Shown here: positions 6,875 through 12,078 of the stretch, piece after piece
How positions within the stretch are numbered: the first letter of the stretch is position 1
How the letters are laid out: each line of letters opens with the position of its first letter
Origin: Betaproteobacteria bacterium
GTDB taxonomy: Bacteria; Pseudomonadota; Gammaproteobacteria; Burkholderiales; Burkholderiaceae_C
Length of the DNA: 12,078 nt
Assembly: GCA_009923345.1 (NCBI GenBank)
Contig: RFTR01000041.1
Coordinates: forward strand, 1 to 12,078
Direction of reading: 5' to 3'
Translations under genes and position numbers: made by a program
Notes under the pieces: model-generated
The model's database searches: none
Told to the model about the DNA's origin: nothing
The model's input: the letters and a program-made list of their open reading frames with translations, nothing else

Positions 6875-7690
6875 TTAAACAAATCTAAATTGCAAACAAC
6901 CTAAGGGCCCGTAGTCTGCCTCAAACGTATCGCCGACTTTGGCTGCGACGGGGCGTGTGAAAGATCCGGCCAACACAATTTCGCCCGCTTGCAATGACTC
7001 ACTCCAAGGTGCGAGCTTATTGGCCAGCCAAGCAATACCAATCGCAGGATGGCCTTGCACACCAGCGGCCAAGCCGGTTTCTTCCACCACGCCGTTTTGT
7101 TTGAGCACCGCGCCGCACCAAGGTAAATCAGTCTCGTAGGGGTCTACCTGCTCGCCTCCTAAAACAATGCCAGCATTGGCTGCGTTGTCGCTGATGGTGT
7201 CGAACACTTTGCGCATCACTTTGGTGTGGCGATCAAACTGTTCGATCCGTGCGTCGATGATTTCAATCGCAGGCGTGACATAGGCCGTGGCTTCTAACAC
7301 TTGTTCGACAGAAACATTCGGCCCTTGGATTGGATGCTTCAACACAAACGCCAGCTCCACTTCAACGCGCGGCGCAATGAAATTTTTGATGGGTATGTCC
7401 AGCATTTTTCCAGGCACACAGGTGTAGCGCATATGCTCGAGCAAAGTGCCGAAATCAGGTTCGTCGATTTGGCTGGCTTGTTGCATAGCGCGGCTGGTCA
7501 GGCCAATTTTGTGGCCTATCACTTGATGGCCTTCTGCGAGTTTGAGCGCCACCCATGCGCGGTTGATGCGGTAACCATCTTCAATCGTCATTTCAGGAAA
7601 ACGTTTAGAGAAATGCTCGACCTGTACGCGTGATTTTTCTGCATGATTCAACTCTGCAGCCAGTTGTGCGATGACTTCAGTGCTCAGCAT
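6875..7690 (-). CDS. hpaH: 2-oxo-hept-3-ene-1,7-dioate hydratase HpaH (HpcG)
   Basis: This 271-residue member of the MhpD/HpaH hydratase family (fumarylacetoacetate hydrolase-like fold) is a metal-dependent enzyme. It adds water to 2-oxo-hept-3-ene-1,7-dioate in homoprotocatechuate breakdown. GHKIGLTS (59-66, with K61) matches the active-site motif. The likely Mg2+ ligands are E110 and E112 in PRVEVELAF, and E143 in PAIEIIDARI. Length is as in E. coli HpaH (~267). The related decarboxylase HpaG has the same fold, but the motifs here fit the hydratase and the gene sits directly after hpaF. It begins 2 bp after the hpaF stop. Activity on a neighbouring dienoate substrate, as in phenol or catechol pathways, cannot be excluded from sequence alone; the HpaEDF neighbours argue for the homoprotocatechuate route. 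Confidence 0.9.
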   Translation of the reverse strand: MLSTEVIAQLAAELNHAEKSRVQVEHFSKRFPEMTIEDGYRINRAWVALKLAEGHQVIGHKIGLTSRAMQQASQIDEPDFGTLLEHMRYTCVPGKMLDIPIKNFIAPRVEVELAFVLKHPIQGPNVSVEQVLEATAYVTPAIEIIDARIEQFDRHTKVMRKVFDTISDNAANAGIVLGGEQVDPYETDLPWCGAVLKQNGVVEETGLAAGVQGHPAIGIAWLANKLAPWSESLQAGEIVLAGSFTRPVAAKVGDTFEADYGPLGCLQFRFV

Positions 7691-7692
7691 AT

Positions 7693-8124
7693 TCAGGCTT
7701 TGGTAAATAAAGGATGGAGATTGCTGTGCTTGGCGTCGTAGGCAGGCGCGCCTTCGTCAATTTGTAAAGTGATGCCGATATGGCGTTTCTCAAAGATATC
7801 GGCAAAGTGGGTTCGTGTTGTTTTTAAAAGCGCATCACCAACGCTTGCGTGCGTGGCAGACGATCGCCCATTCGCCATACGCAATTGCAAATACACAAAA
7901 GCGTAGTCGCCATTCCCTCCGGCTGCACGGCCAGCGCTGCCGTCATCTGCCACTGCGTAATGCGTAGCGGGAAAGGCCAGCACGCGCGTACCACCGGGCG
8001 GGAAAACGGCTTCATCTTTTTCATCGCGTGCTGCCAGCATGGTGTTGGCCAGTGAGCGACACAGCACATCTATATTGGTTTCTTTGTCGAGTTGCGGGGT
8101 GTAGAGAATCACAAGATGGGGCAT
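7693..8124 (-). CDS. hpaF: 5-carboxymethyl-2-hydroxymuconate delta-isomerase HpaF (HpcD)
   Basis: This small 143-residue protein of the tautomerase superfamily interconverts 5-carboxymethyl-2-hydroxymuconate and its 2-oxo tautomer. After removal of the initiator Met, the protein starts with Pro, the general base of this superfamily (MPHLVILYT). The C-terminal half resembles E. coli HpaF closely: DYAFVYLQLRMANGRS, then THFADIFEKRHIGITLQIDE, then SNLHPLF. E. coli HpaF is about 126 residues. The extra length here falls in the first half, around FPPGGTRVLAFPATHYAVAD and the Gly/Ala-rich stretch after it, where the family varies. The gene lies 6 bp after hpaD and 2 bp before hpaH on the same transcript. 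Confidence 0.9.
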   Translation of the reverse strand: MPHLVILYTPQLDKETNIDVLCRSLANTMLAARDEKDEAVFPPGGTRVLAFPATHYAVADDGSAGRAAGGNGDYAFVYLQLRMANGRSSATHASVGDALLKTTRTHFADIFEKRHIGITLQIDEGAPAYDAKHSNLHPLFTKA

Positions 8125-8130
8125 ACAAAT

Positions 8131-9054
8131 TCAAAGCCTTGAGAACGATTGGTAAGCACCTGCCGCACTGGCTTGTGCGGGAGGGATGTGCAGTCCGTTT
8201 TGTGGCGTCACCGGAAACACCGCATTGATTTGGCCCGTGCCCGACGCGCCAAAGTAAGGCGTGATGATTTCAGCTGGCGCGTCGTACCCCGACCAACCCA
8301 ATGCGCCCATCAACATGGCGGTGTCGTGCATAAACCCTTCGCCATGGCCTTTGCTGGCGTATTCGGGCAGCATGGCGCAAAAACTCTCCCACTCGGCGTT
8401 TTGCCACATCTGTACCACTTGGGCGTCTAGCTTTTCTAAAAACGGACTCCAAATTTTGAAAGCAAACTCAGGCGCCAATCCGTTTTGTGCAAACCGATGG
8501 CTCAACGAGCCGCTTGCAAAAAACGCCACCTTGCCGTCATAGTGTTGTTCCACGGCTTGGCGCATAGCCCAACCCAATCGCGCGCTGTCATTCAAATAGT
8601 GTGCTTGGCACAAAGCGGAAACAGACACCACTTTGAAATGCTGGTCTTCATTCATGTAGCGCAGTGGCACCAAGGTGCCATATTCGGGCGCGAGTGTGGT
8701 CTTGTCATGCGCCAAGGTCTCTACACCGAAGTCGTTGCAAACTTTGGCGAGCAATTGCCCTAGCGCAGGGTTGCCAGGTGCCTCGTAGCCCATATTGCTG
8801 ATGAAGTGCGGTAATTCATTGCTGGTGTAAGTGCCTTTGAAATGTGGCGCGCAGTTGATGTGGTAATTCGCGTTTACCAACCAATGCGTGTCAAACACCA
8901 CCAAGGTGTCTACACCTAGATTACGACAACGACGGCTGATTTCGCGGTGCCCCTCGATGGCGTCTTGTCGTGTGCCAAAACGCGGCCCAGGCAATTCGCT
9001 CAAATACATAGAAGGCACGTGCGTAATTTTGGCGGCCAGCGCAAGTTGTCCCAT
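8131..9054 (-). CDS. hpaD: 3,4-dihydroxyphenylacetate 2,3-dioxygenase HpaD (HpcB)
   Basis: This 307-residue class III (LigB-type) extradiol dioxygenase opens the ring of homoprotocatechuate to 5-carboxymethyl-2-hydroxymuconate semialdehyde using non-haem iron and O2. The N-terminus MGQLALAAKITHVPSMYLSE is nearly identical to E. coli HpaD. H12 (in ITHVP), H57 (in DTHW) and E239 (in GEGFMHDT) fit the 2-His-1-carboxylate metal site. ASGSLSHRF (180-188) contains a conserved histidine, H186. LPEYASKGHGEG and GTGQINAVFP also match the family. A C-terminal tail of about 25 residues (PQNGLHIPP onward) extends beyond the E. coli end. This family is unrelated to the vicinal-oxygen-chelate-fold homoprotocatechuate dioxygenases of Arthrobacter and Brevibacterium. 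The gene begins 2 bp after the hpaE stop, and a G-rich stretch upstream of its ATG is the nearest thing to a ribosome binding site. Confidence 0.95.
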   Translation of the reverse strand: MGQLALAAKITHVPSMYLSELPGPRFGTRQDAIEGHREISRRCRNLGVDTLVVFDTHWLVNANYHINCAPHFKGTYTSNELPHFISNMGYEAPGNPALGQLLAKVCNDFGVETLAHDKTTLAPEYGTLVPLRYMNEDQHFKVVSVSALCQAHYLNDSARLGWAMRQAVEQHYDGKVAFFASGSLSHRFAQNGLAPEFAFKIWSPFLEKLDAQVVQMWQNAEWESFCAMLPEYASKGHGEGFMHDTAMLMGALGWSGYDAPAEIITPYFGASGTGQINAVFPVTPQNGLHIPPAQASAAGAYQSFSRL

Positions 9055-9056
9055 GG

Positions 9057-10529
9057 TTAAACCCCCCAGTGCGGAATGTGGTGGCTTCCCAAACTGACTG
9101 CGACGTTTTTAGGTTCACAAAATACTTCGTAACTCCAAGTGCCGCCTTCTCGTCCTGTGCCGCTGGCTTTGGTTCCCCCAAACGGCTGGCGCAAGTCGCG
9201 TACGTTTTGGCTGTTCACAAAACACATACCCGCTTCAATGGCGGCTGCTACGCGATGGGCTTTGCCAATGTTTTCGGTCCACACATAGCTGCTCAAGCCA
9301 TAGGCGATGTCATTCGCAAGGGAGATGGCGTGCGCTTCGTCTTTGAACGGAATCAAACATGCCACGGGGCCAAAAATTTCGTCTTGCGCGATACGCATGC
9401 TGTTATCAACATCGGCAAACACCGTGGGCCAGACAAAGTTCCCTTTGGCGACGCGTGCGCATAAGTCGGGTGCATACGATGGGCGATCTAAACCGCCGCA
9501 CAACAAGGTGGCACCTTCTTTGGGGCCGAGCTCGATATAGCTTTTCACTTTGGCCAAATGCGCTTGGCTGATCATCGGGCCGACAATGGTTTTGTCGTCT
9601 AAAGGGTCGCCCACCGTGATGCGCTTGGCACGTTCGGTAAATTTGGTAGCAAAGTCTGCATAGATATTTTGTTGCACCAAGATGCGACTGCCAGCCGTAC
9701 AACGTTCACCGTTGTTGCTGAAAATCATGAAGACGGCGGCATCGAGGGCGCGGTCCAAATCAGCGTCGTCAAAGATGACGAACGGTGACTTGCCGCCTAG
9801 CTCCATGCTGAATTTTTTCAAGCCCGCAGTTTTGACAATTCGATTACCCGTTGCGGTAGAGCCTGTGAAAGAAATCGCCCGCACATCCGGATGCGCCACC
9901 AAGGGCTCGCCAGTTTCATGGCCGTAACCGTGGACAACGTTGAGCACCCCTGCTGGAATGCCCGCTTCAAGCGCTAAGTCTCCCAAACGCGCGGCCGTGA
10001 GTGGCGAGAGCTCGCTCATTTTCAGCACGGCGGTATTGCCAAAAGCGAGGCATGGCGCGACCTTCCATGTGGCCGTCATGAAGGGCACATTCCACGGACT
10101 GATCAGGGCGCAGACACCTACGGGGTGAAACAAGGTGTAGTTCAAGTGCGTTGGCGTGGGATAGGTGTGTCCGTCTACCCGTGTGCACATTTCGGCAAAG
10201 TAGGAAAAGTTGTCTGCCGCGCGCGGGATCAGTTGTTTGCCAGTTTGTGAAATCGTTTGCCCGCAGTCGTTGGTCTCTGTTTCTGCAATTTCAGGGATGT
10301 GTTTTGTGATCAGGTCGCCAAGTTTGCGTAGTAATTTGGCGCGCTCGATGGCAGCTGTATTTGCCCATTTAGGAAAAGCATCTTTCGCTGCAGCCACAGC
10401 CGCATGGACCTCGGCATCACCGCCAGCAGCCACTTCGGCCAACACGTCTTGGGTAGCGGGGTTGAGGGAGGTAAAGGTTTTGGCGCTTTGGACGTGCTTG
10501 CCGTTGATCAGGTGATGTATGTGTTGCAT
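9057..10529 (-). CDS. hpaE: 5-carboxymethyl-2-hydroxymuconate semialdehyde dehydrogenase HpaE (HpcC)
   Basis: This 490-residue NAD-dependent aldehyde dehydrogenase oxidises the ring-cleavage semialdehyde to 5-carboxymethyl-2-hydroxymuconate. SPWNVPFMTATWKVAPCLA (from 144; N147 is the oxyanion-hole Asn), FTGSTATG (NAD-site turn), MELGGKSP (general base E243) and NNGERCTAGSR (nucleophile C277) are all present. The C-terminal NVRDLRQPFGGTKASGTGRE is highly conserved with E. coli HpaE, as are the N-terminal HHLINGKHV and the final HIPHWGV. The ATG at 10529 therefore looks right even though no Shine-Dalgarno sequence precedes it. It is the first gene of the six-gene catabolic operon. It faces away from radA across 84 bp, so the operon promoter and any HpaR-type operator should lie there. 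Confidence 0.95.
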   Translation of the reverse strand: MQHIHHLINGKHVQSAKTFTSLNPATQDVLAEVAAGGDAEVHAAVAAAKDAFPKWANTAAIERAKLLRKLGDLITKHIPEIAETETNDCGQTISQTGKQLIPRAADNFSYFAEMCTRVDGHTYPTPTHLNYTLFHPVGVCALISPWNVPFMTATWKVAPCLAFGNTAVLKMSELSPLTAARLGDLALEAGIPAGVLNVVHGYGHETGEPLVAHPDVRAISFTGSTATGNRIVKTAGLKKFSMELGGKSPFVIFDDADLDRALDAAVFMIFSNNGERCTAGSRILVQQNIYADFATKFTERAKRITVGDPLDDKTIVGPMISQAHLAKVKSYIELGPKEGATLLCGGLDRPSYAPDLCARVAKGNFVWPTVFADVDNSMRIAQDEIFGPVACLIPFKDEAHAISLANDIAYGLSSYVWTENIGKAHRVAAAIEAGMCFVNSQNVRDLRQPFGGTKASGTGREGGTWSYEVFCEPKNVAVSLGSHHIPHWGV

Positions 10530-10613
10530 GGGGAGGAGTTACCGTCGGAACATCAAAAGATAACAGACCGAAAAGCACAAAACACTGTTCGTTTATCCAG
10601 TATCATTTGCGCC
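10530..10613. promoter_or_regulatory. Divergent intergenic region between the hpa operon and radA
   Basis: These 84 bp separate two divergent starts and should hold the hpa operon promoter (-) and the radA promoter (+). On the + strand TATCAT at 10601-10606 is 5 of 6 to the -10 consensus but lies only 7 bp before the radA ATG and has no good -35. On the - strand a TATCTT hexamer (forward AAGATA, 10558-10563) lies about 28 bp upstream of hpaE, also without a good -35. I found no convincing long palindrome that would mark a MarR/HpaR operator. The assignment rests on position more than on motif quality. Confidence 0.4.
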
Positions 10614-11990
10614 ATGGCCAAAGACAAAACCCAATACACCTGCACCGAATGCGGTGGCACCAGTCCCAAATGGCTGGGCAAGTGCCCAAGTTGCAATGCT
10701 TGGAACACCCTCACAGAAGGCGCAGTCGAATCCGGCGGTCCCGTCAAAAATCGCTACGCTGGAATGGCGGCGTTGGTGCCTTCGGCTGAAGTTGCGACCT
10801 TGTCAGATATTGAAGCGTCTGAAGTACCGCGCACCCCCACAGGCCAAGAAGAACTCGACCGCGTTTTGGGTGGCGGCATGGTCCAAGGTGGCGTGGTGCT
10901 GATCGGTGGCGACCCTGGCATAGGTAAATCGACCTTGCTGTTGCAAGCGATGGATGGTTTGCAGCGCTGCGGTTGGAACACCTTGTATGTGACCGGCGAA
11001 GAATCTGGCGCGCAAGTGGCCTTGCGCTCGCGCCGTTTGGGACTAGACAAATCGCAAGTGCAAGTGCTGGCAGAAACGCAACTCGAAAAAGTGCTGGCCA
11101 CCGTCGACAAACTGCAACCCGCGGTGGTAGTGATGGACTCCATTCAAACCGTGTATTCAGACCAACTGACAAGCGCACCAGGCTCCGTTGCGCAAGTGCG
11201 CGAATGTGCAGCGCATCTCACCCGCATGGCCAAAGCCACGGGCACGGCTGTTGTGCTGGTCGGGCATGTCACCAAAGAAGGTGCATTGGCTGGCCCACGG
11301 GTGTTGGAGCATATGGTTGACACTGTTCTCTACTTCGAAGGCGACACCCACTCCACTTACCGCTTGGTGCGCGCGATCAAAAACCGCTTTGGCGCTGTGA
11401 ACGAAATCGGTGTCTTCGCGATGACCGAAAAAGGCCTCAAAGGCGTCAGCAATCCAAGCGCGATTTTTCTCAGCCAACACGCTGAGCCTGTGCCAGGCAG
11501 TTGTGTCTTGGTGACGCTCGAAGGCACGCGCCCAATGTTGGTTGAAATTCAGGCGTTGGTAGACAGTGGCGGGCCATCGCCTCGGCGCTTGAGTGTTGGC
11601 CTAGACCGTGACCGTTTGGCGATGTTGTTGGCTGTGTTGCACCGGCACGCAGGCGTGGCTTGTATGGACCAAGACGTTTTTGTAAACGCAGTGGGTGGTG
11701 TGCGAATTAGCGAGCCTGCAGCGGACTTGGCGGTCATGCTATCTATCCAAAGTAGTTTGCGCGGCAAGCCACTGCCTGCTGGGTTTATTGCTTTTGGTGA
11801 AGTTGGCTTGGCCGGTGAAGTTCGTCCTGCTCCGAGGGGGCAAGAACGTTTGAAAGAGGCTGCCAAACTGGGCTTCAGCGTCGCAGTGATTCCCAAGGCG
11901 AATGCACCTAAAAAGCCCATTGAGGGGTTAACGGTTCATGCTGTTGAGCGAGTAGACGAAGCGATTTCCCTAGTTCGCTCATTAAGCTGA
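10614..11990 (+). CDS. radA: DNA repair and recombination ATPase RadA (Sms)
   Basis: This 458-residue RecA-like protein processes recombination intermediates and drives branch migration in homologous recombination. In order it has a four-cysteine zinc finger (C10, C13, C24, C27 in CTECGG and GKCPSC), Walker A GGDPGIGKST (98-107, K105), Walker B VVVMDS (171-176), the RadA-specific KNRFG motif (256-260), and a Lon-protease-like C-terminal domain. That domain includes GGVRISEPAADLA and GEVGLAGEVRP. The frame is open upstream to an ATG at 10404, but those extra 70 residues overlap hpaE antisense and are unlike the family. MAKDKTQYTC at 10614 is the normal RadA N-terminus, and no Shine-Dalgarno sequence is visible. 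Length matches E. coli RadA (~460). It is a housekeeping gene with no functional tie to the hpa operon. Confidence 0.96.
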   Translation: MAKDKTQYTCTECGGTSPKWLGKCPSCNAWNTLTEGAVESGGPVKNRYAGMAALVPSAEVATLSDIEASEVPRTPTGQEELDRVLGGGMVQGGVVLIGGDPGIGKSTLLLQAMDGLQRCGWNTLYVTGEESGAQVALRSRRLGLDKSQVQVLAETQLEKVLATVDKLQPAVVVMDSIQTVYSDQLTSAPGSVAQVRECAAHLTRMAKATGTAVVLVGHVTKEGALAGPRVLEHMVDTVLYFEGDTHSTYRLVRAIKNRFGAVNEIGVFAMTEKGLKGVSNPSAIFLSQHAEPVPGSCVLVTLEGTRPMLVEIQALVDSGGPSPRRLSVGLDRDRLAMLLAVLHRHAGVACMDQDVFVNAVGGVRISEPAADLAVMLSIQSSLRGKPLPAGFIAFGEVGLAGEVRPAPRGQERLKEAAKLGFSVAVIPKANAPKKPIEGLTVHAVERVDEAISLVRSLS

Positions 11991-12078
11991 CACCCCTCTC
12001 ACAAAATAGTTGCTGTAAGAAGCGAAGGCGATATGCCAGTAGTCCATATGGCGACATCAAGAGCGAAGCGAGGAGCCA
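11991..12078. other. 88 bp after radA, no identified gene
   Basis: No terminator, tRNA or recognisable gene is visible here. On the + strand an ATG at 12033, preceded at short spacing by GAAGG, opens a frame running off the window edge (MPVVHMATSRAKRGA). On the - strand a frame ends in TGA at 11999-12001 and is open to the window edge (APRFALDVAIWTTGISPSLL before the last residues). Neither is recognisable and both are too short to judge. The region also repeats a GCGAAG motif three times between 12022 and 12070, so it may be the start of an intergenic repeat. Confidence 0.3.

Noticed and set aside
9069..9464. 131-residue + strand open frame opposite hpaE
   Set aside because: It lies wholly antisense to a highly conserved aldehyde dehydrogenase and has no recognisable domain. 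It is explained as a shadow of codon bias.
10530..10538. Strong Shine-Dalgarno-like GGGGAGGAG on the + strand beside the hpaE start
   Set aside because: No ATG, GTG or TTG at proper spacing follows it on the + strand, and on the - strand it reads CTCCTCCCC, so it cannot serve hpaE.
10404..10613. 70-residue N-terminal extension of the radA frame starting at the ATG at 10404
   Set aside because: It runs antisense through the first part of hpaE, does not resemble RadA, and the standard RadA N-terminus with the zinc finger begins at 10614.
1..12078. CRISPR array, tRNA or rRNA gene, insertion sequence or phage gene
   Set aside because: None was seen: no regularly spaced repeats, no cloverleaf-like sequence in the few intergenic gaps, and no transposase or integrase motif in the frames examined.

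Overview
The window looks like a piece of a betaproteobacterial chromosome, most likely order Burkholderiales and possibly a freshwater Comamonadaceae relative. This rests on recognised protein families, their close resemblance to known proteobacterial orthologues, and a neighbourhood (lplT, alr, radA) that I recall as typical of that order. The taxonomic call is inference, since no rRNA or other marker gene is present. The gene layout is very compact. Almost all sequence is coding, genes in the same direction are separated by 2-6 bp or overlap, and both convergent gene pairs overlap at their stop codons.

Layout from left to right. Positions 1-153 hold the cytoplasmic tail of an ammonium transporter, followed by a clear intrinsic terminator. 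glcE and glcF (257-2657, + strand) encode two of the three glycolate oxidase subunits; glcD is not beside them. lplT (2654-3961, - strand) encodes a lysophospholipid flippase. It is divergent from alr (4020-5126, + strand), the alanine racemase that supplies D-alanine for peptidoglycan.

A six-gene - strand operon fills 5113-10529. In transcription order it is hpaE, hpaD, hpaF, hpaH, a class II aldolase/adducin-family gene, and a ketopantoate-reductase-family gene. The first four encode homoprotocatechuate (3,4-dihydroxyphenylacetate) meta-cleavage enzymes: ring-opening dioxygenase, semialdehyde dehydrogenase, tautomerase and hydratase. The classical decarboxylase HpaG and the classical TIM-barrel aldolase HpaI are absent, and two genes of unassigned specificity sit where one would look for them.

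The operon is divergent from radA (10614-11990, + strand), a DNA recombination and repair ATPase. It therefore separates alr from radA, which I recall as neighbours in related genomes, so it may be a catabolic insertion into a housekeeping block. The last 88 bp contain no gene I can identify.

The point of most interest is the incomplete hpa pathway with its two uncharacterised distal genes. The class II aldolase homologue keeps its metal-binding histidines but, by eye, has glycine where the classical aldolase has its catalytic glutamate. That makes a non-canonical reaction, such as a decarboxylation, plausible.
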